From JBOFBH01 sp051657715 (GTDB lineage: Bacteria; Actinomycetota; Actinomycetes; Actinomycetales; Angustibacteraceae): a stretch of 64,000 nucleotides of DNA. This document shows positions 36,637 through 45,341 of this stretch, in pieces. The stretch covers positions 248,001 through 312,000 of the forward strand of contig JBOFLF010000064.1 in the NCBI GenBank assembly GCA_051657715.1, read 5' to 3'. A model generated the notes under the pieces. The model was not told the origin of the DNA and did no database searches. It saw only the letters and a program-made list of their open reading frames with translations. Position 1 is the stretch's first letter, and each line of letters begins with the position of its first letter. A program made the position numbers and the translations under genes.

Positions 36637-37755
36637 TCAGTGTGCATGCGACCTGGCCCCTCTGAGTGCACGGACGACCATGTGCACATCCGTCTCGTCG
36701 TTCCACAAGTGGAAGGCGATCCGAACCCGCCCGGCTCGTCCGGCGACGGTGCAGCCTGCCTCAGCCAAGAGGTCCGCGCGTCGACCGTCCGGGTCGTCCA
36801 ATGCCACAACCGGGCGTCCCTGAGGTGGCATGTCCAACGCGCGGCGCAACGTGTCGGCAAGGTCAGCACCGTGCTGCCGGGCGTACTGGACCGGCAACGC
36901 AGCGAACAGCTCGAGCGACGGCACCGTGCCGATCCAGCTCAACCAGGCCGGTGAGAGGTCAAAACGACGAGCGTCGGCCGCCAATTGCATGTGTGGCCCG
37001 TAGCACGATTCCCACACTGCTTGACCGGCGTACCAGTTCGCCGTGATCGGGCGTAGCGCTTCGCGGGCTCGGTCGGAGAACGTAGCCAACGTGCTCCCAC
37101 GAGGACTGCACAGCCACTTGTAGGCAGAGCACACCGTGATGTCGTGGTCAGCCGCGTTGACGTCGTACCAGCCGACCGCCTGGGTGGTGTCGCAGAACGT
37201 CAGCGCACCGACTCGGCCGGCCGCCTCGTTGACCCCGGCGACGTCCGCCACGTGGCCGTCTGCCGATTGAGCAAGGGAGTAGGCAACCAGGTCGCACCCT
37301 TCGGCCACGGTTTCGGGGAGCCCGGAAAGCGGCACGTGCCGGACGCTGACCCCACGGTCAGCCTGGGCCAGGAACGGGAACACCATGGAGCTGAAGTCAC
37401 CATCAACGCACACCACCTGCGCCCGGTCCGGCAGGCTGGCCGCGACCTGAGCCGCGGTGACCGCCACCTGGGCACCGATCGCAACAGTCGAGATCGGCAC
37501 TGAGACCAACGCGGCGAACAGTTCCCGACAGCGTTGCACTGCGTGGTCGTAGGTGGCGAGGTCCGCTCGCCCGGCGCCCCATTCCTTGACGGCCTGCTGC
37601 AGGGCAGCCGTGGTGGCCAGGGGCGGCAGTCCGAGAGTGGCAGCGTTCAGGTAGCCCGGTGCCGTCGGGAAGGCCGCCTGGACTGAGGAGGAGTCGATCG
37701 CAGCTCCTCGGCGGCTACCGTCGAGAGCCTGGTCGGTGTGGGCAATGACAGGCAT
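36637..37755 (-). CDS. PLP-dependent aminotransferase class V-like enzyme
   Basis: Fold-type I PLP enzyme of about 372 residues; ATG 37755 preferred, since the earlier in-frame start (37818) lies inside the inverted repeat of the divergent promoter. Seen: substrate-entry segment YLNAATLGLPP, the conserved FCDTTQAVGWYDV, and the PLP-binding lysine in CSAYKWLCSPRG. Similar to isopenicillin N epimerase/cysteine desulfurase-like proteins with unassigned substrate. Divergent from a LysR regulator, which probably controls it. Confidence 0.87.
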   Translation of the reverse strand: MPVIAHTDQALDGSRRGAAIDSSSVQAAFPTAPGYLNAATLGLPPLATTAALQQAVKEWGAGRADLATYDHAVQRCRELFAALVSVPISTVAIGAQVAVTAAQVAASLPDRAQVVCVDGDFSSMVFPFLAQADRGVSVRHVPLSGLPETVAEGCDLVAYSLAQSADGHVADVAGVNEAAGRVGALTFCDTTQAVGWYDVNAADHDITVCSAYKWLCSPRGSTLATFSDRAREALRPITANWYAGQAVWESCYGPHMQLAADARRFDLSPAWLSWIGTVPSLELFAALPVQYARQHGADLADTLRRALDMPPQGRPVVALDDPDGRRADLLAEAGCTVAGRAGRVRIAFHLWNDETDVHMVVRALRGARSHAH

Positions 37756-37812
37756 CCCGCCAGGATGACCCCATCCATATCCGCTGCACAACCAGATGTT
37801 GAGGAGCTCATC

Positions 37813-37829
37813 CATCACATGCCGTGATG
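37813..37829. promoter_or_regulatory. LysR-type inverted repeat in divergent promoter
   Basis: CATCAC-N5-GTGATG, containing the T-N11-A arrangement typical of LysR binding sites, lies midway between the divergent PLP gene (start 37755) and LysR gene (start 37848). The half-site GTGATG is also the core of the 16-bp repeats before crtE. Confidence 0.65.
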
Positions 37830-37847
37830 TCTTGCTACGGTGCCGAG

Positions 37848-38816
37848 GTGATCGATGTGCACGCTCTCCGGGTGCTGCAGGCCCTGGATGAACACGGCGG
37901 GTTCACCGCCGCGGCACAGGCGTTGGGCTCCAGCCAGCCGGCCGTCAGCCAACTTGTCCGTCGTCTGGAGAAGCGGCTGAGCACCTCCCTGGTGGAGAGA
38001 GCCGGACGCTCGATGCGACTGACGGAGCCTGGTCGGGTGCTGGCACGGCACGCGGTGTCAGTGCTCGGTGCTCTGGAGGCAGCGGAGCAGGAGATGTCGG
38101 CGATCGCCGGACTCCGCACCGGCCGAGTCCGCATGATGGCCTTTCCGTCGTCCTCAGCGATCGTCGTCCCACGAGCACTCGCTCGACTGCGTGAGCGATA
38201 CCCCGGGATCACCGTGCGTTTCAGCGAGGCGGAACCACCCGAGTCGTTGGTCGCCTTGAGGTCGGGCGGGTGCGACCTCGCGGTGGCGTTCACTTACTCG
38301 CCGTACCGCAGCGGCCCGGCCGATGCTCCGAACCCGACAGCAAGCTCGGGCGCGGCATCGACGGACGCGGACACAGAACCTGGCCCGGCTGCTGAGCTGG
38401 GTGGCTTGCTCTCGGTCCCCCTGCTGAAGGATGAGGTGCTCGTCGCCCTCCCCCGGCGGCACCCGGTGGCGGAGCGCAAGACGATCCCGATCCGGCAGCT
38501 GCGGGACGAGGCGTGGATCGCTGGATGTCCGCAATGCCGTCGACATCTGCTCACCCTCGCTGGATCGGCTGGCTTCACCCCGGACATCAGCTTTGCCACC
38601 GACGACTACGTGGCAGTGCTCGGCCTGGTGGCCGAGGGACTCGGGGTGGCGCTCATCCCGAGCCTGGTCCTGCGCACCGCCACCCATCGCAATGTGGTGA
38701 CCCGACCGTTGTCTCCGCGCTCGCATCGGTCCGTGGCCGCGGTGACCACTCCCGACCTGTTCCGGGTCCCCGCCGTCGCTGCACTCGTCCGCGCATTGCA
38801 AGAGGCAGCCCGATGA
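37848..38816 (+). CDS. LysR family transcriptional regulator
   Basis: 322 residues from GTG 37848. N-terminal winged helix (VHALRVLQALDEHGGFTAAAQALGSSQPAVSQ as the helix-turn-helix region), then a substrate-binding domain with a low-complexity Ala/Ser/Asp-rich insertion near residue 165. A GCPQCRRH motif occurs near residue 225. Its stop overlaps the start of the CrtA-like gene as ATGA, so it is translationally coupled to the carotenoid-tailoring operon, and it is divergent from the PLP gene. It may regulate either or both. Confidence 0.92.
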   Translation: MIDVHALRVLQALDEHGGFTAAAQALGSSQPAVSQLVRRLEKRLSTSLVERAGRSMRLTEPGRVLARHAVSVLGALEAAEQEMSAIAGLRTGRVRMMAFPSSSAIVVPRALARLRERYPGITVRFSEAEPPESLVALRSGGCDLAVAFTYSPYRSGPADAPNPTASSGAASTDADTEPGPAAELGGLLSVPLLKDEVLVALPRRHPVAERKTIPIRQLRDEAWIAGCPQCRRHLLTLAGSAGFTPDISFATDDYVAVLGLVAEGLGVALIPSLVLRTATHRNVVTRPLSPRSHRSVAAVTTPDLFRVPAVAALVRALQEAAR

Positions 38817-39559
38817 CCGCACCGGACGGCTCCAGCACGTCTTCGGCGCGACGACCGCCGCGCGGTTCCACGGACATGCACGTCGTCCTGCACCTGTGGG
38901 GGGTGCCACGCCGCCACATCGCCGGTGCGGCGCTGCGGATGGCGACCCTGCGTCGCCAACTGAGACCCACTGGCGGACTGCGGTTCGCCAAGCTGCTCGG
39001 CACCGGCGACGGGCGGACCTTCACCGTCAAGGATGCCGACCCCCGGCACTGGGGGCTGCTGACCGTCTGGGCGGACGAGGACACCGCCGTCCGGCGGGCT
39101 GGCACCCACCCTGCGGTCACCAATTGGGAACGGATCGCCGACGAGCGCCTGGTGGTACGGATGACACCGCTGGTGAGCCGGGGGCGGTGGTCCGGCTCCC
39201 AGCCGTTCGGCGATCCGGCGCCGCGGCGGACGGACGGTCCCGTGGCGAGCATCACCAGGGCCAGGATCACGGCCCGGCGGGCATTGGCCTTCTGGCGATC
39301 GGTCCCCCCTGTCTCCCAGGACTTGCACCAGGTCGCGGGGCTGCGGCTGGCGGTCGGGATCGGCGAGGCGCCCATCGGGTTGCAGGGCACCTTCAGTCTG
39401 TGGCGCGACACCGATGCTCTGGTGGAGTTCGCCCACCGTCGAGCGCCTCATCAGCAGGTGGTGCGTCAGACCTCGCAGCTGCGCTGGTACGCGGAGGAGC
39501 TGTTCGCCCGGTTCGAGGTGGTCGATCTTCAGGGCACGTTCTCGGGCGTCCGTCCTTGA
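38813..39559 (+). CDS. Spheroidene monooxygenase-like protein (CrtA family)
   Basis: 248 residues from ATG 38813. Similar along its length to CrtA of purple bacteria: GLRFAKLLGTGDGRTF, SRGRWSGSQPF, SITRARITARRALAFWR, VGIGEAPI...GTFSLWRD and WYAEELFARFEV. CrtA inserts a keto group in acyclic carotenoids such as spheroidene. The adjacent CruF-like, glycosyltransferase and desaturase genes support a carotenoid role. A heme-binding site is not obvious from sequence. Confidence 0.85.
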   Translation: MTAPDGSSTSSARRPPRGSTDMHVVLHLWGVPRRHIAGAALRMATLRRQLRPTGGLRFAKLLGTGDGRTFTVKDADPRHWGLLTVWADEDTAVRRAGTHPAVTNWERIADERLVVRMTPLVSRGRWSGSQPFGDPAPRRTDGPVASITRARITARRALAFWRSVPPVSQDLHQVAGLRLAVGIGEAPIGLQGTFSLWRDTDALVEFAHRRAPHQQVVRQTSQLRWYAEELFARFEVVDLQGTFSGVRP

Positions 39560-39652
39560 CCGGCTCCCACCGAGGCTGGCTGGATCCTGGACCAGCACAG
39601 CCGATGACGGTTGGCCGGCGCGGACGGGTCGATCGCCCTAGACTCCTCGGAC

Positions 39653-40588
39653 GTGAGCGTGCATGTCCCGGCCCCGTCCGCGGCGCAGCGTCCAGAGCCC
39701 AGGCCGAGTCGACGGTCGCGTCGGGCGCGGATTCCCGCCGTTCTCGCTGGTCTGACGATCCTGACGCAGGTGTGCTACCCCCTGACAACCGGGCAGACGC
39801 TGCAAGCCTTGACGATCGGGGCGGTTCTGCTGTTTGCCGCGGCATCGATCAGCCACGCGAGCGTGCACCGCGGCACGACGTGGGCCGGCGGGTTGCTGCT
39901 GATCGCCGGGGGGATCGGCCTGGCGGCCGAAGCGGTCGGAGTTCGGACCGGCATCCCGTTCGGCTCCTACCGCTACACCGGCAACCTCGGTCCGCAGCTG
40001 CTCGACGTCCCGGTGGTCGTGCCCCTGGCTTGGACGATGATGGCCTACCCGTGTCTGTTGCTCGGACGAGGCCTCGCCGGGTACGCCAGCGGACGAGTGC
40101 CGGCAGTCGGATCCGGCGCTGGCACCCGCCGCCGGACCTTGATCACGATTGCTGCCGGCGGCGCGGCGCTGGCCTCCTGGGATCTGTTCCTCGACCCTCA
40201 GATGGTGGCCGCCGGGAACTGGCGGTTCGACGACCCGACTCCGGCGTTGCCCGGAGTACCGGGGATTCCGCTCACCAACTATGCCGGGTGGCTGGTCGTG
40301 GCGCTGCTGATGATCACGGTGCTGCACATCGCCCTGCCCGACCGGCGGGTCGACGTGGACACGGCAGGTGCCGACGATCCGGGTGACGGTGTGCCGCTGG
40401 TGCTGCTGACCTGGACGTGGCTCGGCTCCACCATCGGCAACGCGGTGTTCTTCGACCGCCCCGCGGTGGCCGCCTGGGGCGGTTTGCTCATGGGTTCCCT
40501 CGTCGTTCCGTGGGTGATCTGCTCGTCGAGGAGAACTCCGGCGGCTGATGCGATCCAGGTGATCCCTGTACAGGGCGGGCGGCACTGA
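39653..40588 (+). CDS. Carotenoid biosynthesis protein, CruF/DUF422 family
   Basis: Integral membrane protein, 311 residues from GTG 39653, with about seven helices. Seen: family motifs HASVHRGTTWAGGLLLIAGGIGLAAEA, TGIPFGSYRYT, VPLAWTMMAYP, SWDLFLDPQM and GIPLTNYAGWL. CruF-type proteins hydrate the 1',2' double bond of acyclic carotenoid ends, producing the hydroxyl that is then glycosylated; the GT lies directly downstream. Confidence 0.88.
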   Translation: MSVHVPAPSAAQRPEPRPSRRSRRARIPAVLAGLTILTQVCYPLTTGQTLQALTIGAVLLFAAASISHASVHRGTTWAGGLLLIAGGIGLAAEAVGVRTGIPFGSYRYTGNLGPQLLDVPVVVPLAWTMMAYPCLLLGRGLAGYASGRVPAVGSGAGTRRRTLITIAAGGAALASWDLFLDPQMVAAGNWRFDDPTPALPGVPGIPLTNYAGWLVVALLMITVLHIALPDRRVDVDTAGADDPGDGVPLVLLTWTWLGSTIGNAVFFDRPAVAAWGGLLMGSLVVPWVICSSRRTPAADAIQVIPVQGGRH

Positions 40589-40626
40589 CCAGCGCAGCAC
40601 GACCGCGGACGAGGCTTCGGCCCGTC

Positions 40627-41853
40627 TTGCCGTCAGCCCGCGTGATCACCTGGGTCACCAGCGCCGTCGCCGCCGCGCTCACCGCGCACACCGTCGTCAA
40701 CGTGGCCGGGTCACGGCGCCCCCCGGATCGCCCGCGCCGTGTGTCGGAACGGGTCTCGGTGTTGCTGCCGGTGCGCGACGAGGCGCATCAGGTGGGTCCG
40801 ACCGTCCAGGCGCTCCTTCGGGTGCTGGACGCGTGTCCCGGTGCTGAGTTGGTGGTGCTTGATGACGGCTCAATCGACGGCACCGCTGATGTGGTCGCGG
40901 ACGTCGTGGCCGGTTCTTCTCGTCGTGCTGAGGGACATGGCGCGAGTGCTGCGGTGCAGCACATCGGGGGGGACCTTAACGACGGTGTTGCTGAGAAGGA
41001 CGGTGGTGCTGAGAAGTCGGTGGCCGGCCCACCGGTCCGGGTGGTGGCTGGGGAACGGCTGCCAGAGGGCTGGCTGGGCAAGTCGTGGGCCTGCGACCAG
41101 CTGGCCCGACTGGCCGACCCGCGCAGCGGTGTGCTGGTGTTCGTCGACGCGGATGTCCTGCTGGAGCCGCACGCCGTGGCCGCGGCGATCCAGCTGCTGC
41201 GGGACAACGGCTTGGACGTCGTGTGCCCGTACCCCCGGCAGGTCGCCGAAGGGGTGGCCGAGCGGGTGGTGCAACCGCTGCTCCAGTGGTCCTGGCTGAC
41301 CACGCTGCCGTTGCGGCGGGCCGAGCGGTCCAGACGTCCCTCGCTGACCGCGGCGAATGGCCAGCTGCTCGTGGTGGACCGCCACTGGTATCGGCTCGCC
41401 GGCGGTCATGCCCGGGTCCGAGGGGCCGTCCTGGAGGATCTCGCGCTGGTTCGGGCGATCAAGGCTGTCGGTGGCCGCGGCGGTGTGGTGGACGGCTCTC
41501 GGGTGGCGAGCTGTCGGATGTACCGCGGGTGGTCCCAGCTGCGGGACGGGTACACGAAATCACTGTGGGTGGCCTGCGGTGGCCCGGCCCGGGGGGTGGT
41601 GGTGGCTACCGGCCTGGTCATGGTGTACGTGTGGCCAGCCGTCGCGGCGGTGTTCGGCTCCCGGGTCGGGGCCGTCGGCTACCTCGCTGGAGTCCTCGGT
41701 CGCGTCCTGACCGCCCATCGGACCGGCGGCCGGTGCTGGCCGGACGCCGTGGCGCATCCGGCGTCCGTCCTCACGCTCGGCTGGCTGATGCTGCGGTCGG
41801 TGCACGGGCGCCGTCGCGGGACGTTGCGCTGGAAGGGCCGCTCGATCAGGTGA
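40627..41853 (+). CDS. Family 2 glycosyltransferase, carotenoid glycosylation candidate
   Basis: 408 residues from TTG 40627; a GTG at codon 6 is an alternative. Membrane-associated: hydrophobic N-terminus, GT2 catalytic core (VSVLLPVRDEA, LVVLDDGSIDGT, FVDADVLLEPHAV, WSWLTTLP), and two C-terminal helices. Similar to CruC-type carotenoid glucosyltransferases. An 18-bp in-frame duplication (DGVAEK DGGAEK, 40981-41016) expands the loop between the first DDG and VRVVAGE. Confidence 0.86.
   Translation: MPSARVITWVTSAVAAALTAHTVVNVAGSRRPPDRPRRVSERVSVLLPVRDEAHQVGPTVQALLRVLDACPGAELVVLDDGSIDGTADVVADVVAGSSRRAEGHGASAAVQHIGGDLNDGVAEKDGGAEKSVAGPPVRVVAGERLPEGWLGKSWACDQLARLADPRSGVLVFVDADVLLEPHAVAAAIQLLRDNGLDVVCPYPRQVAEGVAERVVQPLLQWSWLTTLPLRRAERSRRPSLTAANGQLLVVDRHWYRLAGGHARVRGAVLEDLALVRAIKAVGGRGGVVDGSRVASCRMYRGWSQLRDGYTKSLWVACGGPARGVVVATGLVMVYVWPAVAAVFGSRVGAVGYLAGVLGRVLTAHRTGGRCWPDAVAHPASVLTLGWLMLRSVHGRRRGTLRWKGRSIR
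40981..41016. repeat. 18-bp in-frame duplication in GT2 gene
   Basis: Two adjacent 18-bp units, differing by one base, encode DGVAEK and DGGAEK in a surface loop of the glycosyltransferase. Confidence 0.8.
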
Positions 41854-41898
41854 ACCGCCGTGCCGGGCGGTCGCACCCGCGCCGATAGCCTGGCGCCC

Positions 41899-43431
41899 AT
41901 GGCCCGGGTCGTCGTCGTCGGAGCTGGGGTGGGGGGGCTTGCGGCGGCGATCCGGCTCAGTGCCCAGGGGCACCAGGTCACGGTGCTGGAGCGGACCGAG
42001 CAGGTCGGCGGCAAGCTCGGCTGGTACTCCAGGGACGGGTTCTCCTTCGACACCGGTCCCAGCCTGCTGACCTTGCCGGCCGTCTACCGCGACCTGTTCC
42101 GCACGACCGGCGACCCGCTCGAGCGGTACGTGGACCTGATCCCGACCGAGCCGGCGTTCCACTACCGGTTCGACGACGGCACCGAGCTGGACCTGCCGAA
42201 CGCCGCGCCCGGTCGAGTGTCCGCCGCGTTCGACGACGCGCTCGGTGACGGGACCGGCGCGCAGTGGGCGGCGCTGATGCGCCGGGCCGGGCGGGTCTGG
42301 GACATCACCCGGGATCCCTTCCTGCAGGCACCGTTGAACGGCGTGCGCACCTTGGCCCGGCAGGCCACCCGGGTTAGGGAGCTGACCGCGGTCGCGCCGT
42401 GGCGGTCGTTGCGCGGGTTGGGGTCGCGCTACCTGCGGGACCCTCGGCTGCGAACGGTGTTGGACCGGTACGCCACCTATACCGGCTCTGACCCTCGGCG
42501 GGCGCCGGCCGCGCTGGTCACCGTGCCCTACGTCGAGCAGGCATTCGGGGCGTGGTACGTGCGCGGGGGTCTGCATCAGCTGGCAGTGGCCCTCAACCAG
42601 CGGCTGCAGGAACGCGGGGTCGAGATCCGGTACGGCACGCCGGTGCGTCAGATTTTGGTCGAGGCCGGGCGGGTCGCCGGGGTGCTCTGCGGCGAGGCCC
42701 GCGACGCGAATCCCGAGGCCGGCCGGGTGGACGCGGACGTGGTGATCGCGAACGTCGACGCCACTGCTGTGTACCGCGACCTCCTCAATGGTCCGGTGGC
42801 TGAGCGCGCGCTCCGGACGCTGCGCCGGGCCACGCCGTCGTTGTCCGGCTTCGTGCTGCTGGTGGCGCTGCGCGGGCGTACTCCTAGCCTGCGGCACCAC
42901 ACGGTGCTGTTCCCAGCGGACTACGACGACGAGTTCGACTCGGTGTTCGGCGTCGGCCGGCACGACGGCCGGCCGCGCGCCGTCCCGGACCCGACGATCT
43001 ACCTCAGCGCACCGGACGACCCCGCGCTGCGCCCGGACGAGGACCACGAGGCGTGGTACGTCCTGGTCAACGCTCCACGGCACGCCCCGGGCGACCTGGC
43101 TGCCGGGATCGACTGGGACGAGCCGGGATTCGCCGAGCGGTACGCCGATGGGATCTTGGCGACGCTGGCCCGGCGTGGCCTGGACGTGCGCGACCGGGTG
43201 CGCTGGCGTCAGATCCGGACCCCGGCCGACCTGGAGCGGGCCACCGGCAGTGTGGGGGGTTCGATCTACGGGACGTCCAGCAACGGTGCCCGGGCGGCGT
43301 TCCTGCGACCGGCCAACCGGTCACCGGTGCCGGGGCTGTTCCTGGTCGGCGGGTCCGCGCACCCAGGCGGCGGGCTCCCGCTGGTGGCGATGTCCGCGCA
43401 AATCGTGGCCCAGCAGATCGGTCCGGCCTGA
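41899..43431 (+). CDS. CrtI/CrtD-like carotenoid desaturase
   Basis: FAD enzyme of 510 residues from ATG 41899 (GTG 41860 possible). Seen: dinucleotide motif VVGAGVGGLAAAIRL, VGGKLGWYSRDGFSFDTGPSLL, and C-terminal FLVGGSAHPGGGLPLVAMSAQ. It is a second member of the phytoene desaturase family beside CrtI at 48.5 kb; location in the tailoring operon suggests a CrtD-type 3,4-desaturase or related late step. Exact reaction is inferred. Confidence 0.87.
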   Translation: MARVVVVGAGVGGLAAAIRLSAQGHQVTVLERTEQVGGKLGWYSRDGFSFDTGPSLLTLPAVYRDLFRTTGDPLERYVDLIPTEPAFHYRFDDGTELDLPNAAPGRVSAAFDDALGDGTGAQWAALMRRAGRVWDITRDPFLQAPLNGVRTLARQATRVRELTAVAPWRSLRGLGSRYLRDPRLRTVLDRYATYTGSDPRRAPAALVTVPYVEQAFGAWYVRGGLHQLAVALNQRLQERGVEIRYGTPVRQILVEAGRVAGVLCGEARDANPEAGRVDADVVIANVDATAVYRDLLNGPVAERALRTLRRATPSLSGFVLLVALRGRTPSLRHHTVLFPADYDDEFDSVFGVGRHDGRPRAVPDPTIYLSAPDDPALRPDEDHEAWYVLVNAPRHAPGDLAAGIDWDEPGFAERYADGILATLARRGLDVRDRVRWRQIRTPADLERATGSVGGSIYGTSSNGARAAFLRPANRSPVPGLFLVGGSAHPGGGLPLVAMSAQIVAQQIGPA

Positions 43432-43457
43432 TCCCGCAGAATCAGCGGGCAGGTGGT

Positions 43458-44435
43458 TCAGGGGGCGGGTTGGATGGTCCATTCTGGTTCGCCGATCAGC
43501 CGGTTGGTGGCTTCTTTGACGCGCGCGGTGGCGACCGGTCCGGTGATCGGGACGGTGATGTCGATGTCCTGCCACGGATGCGCCGGGCTGACCTGATACT
43601 GCGCGGCGTACGAGCAGACCACCCGAGCCCGCATCGACCCCTTGTCCAGATAGGTGTGCAACACATCCCCGTCCGGGTAGTACCCACCCGGACTGTCAGT
43701 CTTCTTGCTCTGCCCGTCCCCGTACACGTACGTGTACGACGCGGCCACCGGCCGGATCCGGATCGAACGCCCCAACAGCGTGACCGTGGTGGCCTCGTCC
43801 GGCTCCAACCCAGCCTCCGGCCACCTGGTCACGAAGTAGGTCGGCAGATTCACCAGCGTCACCCGACCGAGCGGGGCGGTGTCAAAACCCGGCCGCGCGA
43901 ACGGCAACTCCCGCGCAGCCCGCTCGATCATCCCCACCGTGACCACCGGCGCCCTGTCCCGCGCCGCCCGGACCGCGTCCGCATCACACACCGTCCCAGC
44001 CAGCGCCCACGACCCCACCGGATCACCCGCACCGTTCAACCGCTGCACAAACCGCCACATCGCCGGACCACTGCCCTACCCCAACACCCCACACGCCGTC
44101 ACCATGTACCGACACGCCCCATCCCCCAAACGATTCCCCACCGGCACGTTCCCCGCACACGCCGGCACCAACACCGACCGAAACCGCGCACCCGAACCCG
44201 AACCCGAACCCACCACCCCCGAAGACCCACCAGACCGCGAACCTGGTAGCCGCTGCTCAGAAGTAAGTCGCACGCCGCCACCTGTGCCATAGCAAATATC
44301 GACGGGGCAGGTAGCGAAACCAGGGAAAAAATTCAGAGAACGAATCTTTGGGACTGAATATGATTGAGCACTAGAAAGCAAAGAAAAGACCATGCCAACC
44401 GCCGATATTGTGCCCCATAGGAAATTTCGCTTCAC
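43458..44435 (-). pseudogene. Secreted protein gene interrupted by an in-frame TAG
   Basis: From GTG 44435 (AGGAG site 5 nt upstream) a signal peptide is read (VKRNFLWGTISAVGMVFSLL), then a Ser/Gly-rich part with CPVDICYG and CRYMVTACG. A TAG at 44078-44076 stops the frame. The same frame then continues without another stop to 43458 (MWRFVQRLNG, TLVNLPTYFVTRW, YVYGDGQ, SPGGYYPDGDVLHTY). The second part looks like a PKD-like secreted domain that needs the upstream signal. Most simply one gene with a nonsense mutation; readthrough or sequencing error are alternatives. Confidence 0.72.
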
Positions 44436-44840
44436 TAGCACTCCTGAAAATGCCACGAGCTTCACCTGAGTAGGAAAATTTCTTTTGTCAACCACCGATC
44501 GTCAATCCATACGACTTCATACTTCGCGGCGAATTTTTTCTGTGATATCCGCTCCACAATCCTGCCATCGACACCGACTACGTTGGCCTTATTTCTGATA
44601 ATATTCACCGCCACGAAGGCTCTTCGCAGATTCGATTCCGGCAGATAGGTGGCCGCGATCACGGTGGATGAAGCTGTATCATATCTTTGAATTTTTGCCC
44701 GCAGATTTTCTGCATTTCCTAGAACTTTCTTGCAACTCCTGCAGCTTGTCATCGCGTACGGACGAAGCAGCTCTGGATCGGGCTTCATCCATGCTCGAGC
44801 CACCTGAGCTTCGTAGAATTCGGCGAAGGCTTGGGCGCCT
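44285..44840. other. AT-rich island inside a GC-rich region
   Basis: Runs such as GGAAAAAATTC and CGAATTTTTTCTG occur here, unlike the surrounding ~70% GC sequence. It covers the N-terminal part of the TAG-split gene and the C-terminal half of the DUF6318 gene, so both genes are compositional mosaics. Confidence 0.75.
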
Positions 44841-45193
44841 TCCAAAGTATGGGCGCGGGCCTGCTTCGGGACCGCCTCCAACGCGTCCTTATCCCGAGTC
44901 GGAGTACCACCCGGGGCGGTCACCGACGCCGGCGGCGGCGACGGCGCGTTAGGAGCAGCCACCCCCGGCTGCGGCGGCGGACCATAATCCGACGGATCCA
45001 CCGCATTCACCGACCACACCCACCACCCGAAACCCGCCAACAGCAATCCGATCCCCGCCAACACCCCGGCCACCCACACCGCCCGCACCCACCCGACGCC
45101 CAACACCCAACCCTCACGAACAAGCCGACCGGACTCGTCACGCAACCGGCCCCGCGACACCCACCCAGACCGCACCCCAGAACCCCTGCTCAT
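44462..45193 (-). CDS. DUF6318-like membrane-anchored protein
   Basis: 243 residues from ATG 45193 with AAGG upstream; earlier in-frame starts lack support. N-terminal basic cytoplasmic part, one helix (VAGVLAGIGLLLAGFGWWVW), a Pro/Ala-rich spacer, then an extracytoplasmic domain with AQAFAEFYEAQVARAW, MTSCRSCKKVL and WLTKEIFLLR. This is the DUF6318 pattern known in actinobacteria (function unknown). Followed by the split secreted gene, probably its partner. The C-terminal half is AT-rich, the N-terminal half GC-rich. Confidence 0.8.
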   Translation of the reverse strand: MSRGSGVRSGWVSRGRLRDESGRLVREGWVLGVGWVRAVWVAGVLAGIGLLLAGFGWWVWSVNAVDPSDYGPPPQPGVAAPNAPSPPPASVTAPGGTPTRDKDALEAVPKQARAHTLEGAQAFAEFYEAQVARAWMKPDPELLRPYAMTSCRSCKKVLGNAENLRAKIQRYDTASSTVIAATYLPESNLRRAFVAVNIIRNKANVVGVDGRIVERISQKKFAAKYEVVWIDDRWLTKEIFLLR

Positions 45194-45341
45194 GACCCAC
45201 GACCTTAGCCAGCCACCACCACCCACCGAAACCACCCGACCACCACCTGTGGACAACCACCGGAGGTGGGGCGAGTTCAGCCGGACCGGCAACCCATCGC
45301 CTCACGCGGCAGCCAGACAGCGCGCCAGTTCAGCGGATCCG

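Noticed and set aside
43880..44230. C-rich low-complexity stretch with CCCGAA repeats
   Set aside because: It is explained by the Ser/Gly-rich coding segment of the split secreted gene on the other strand.
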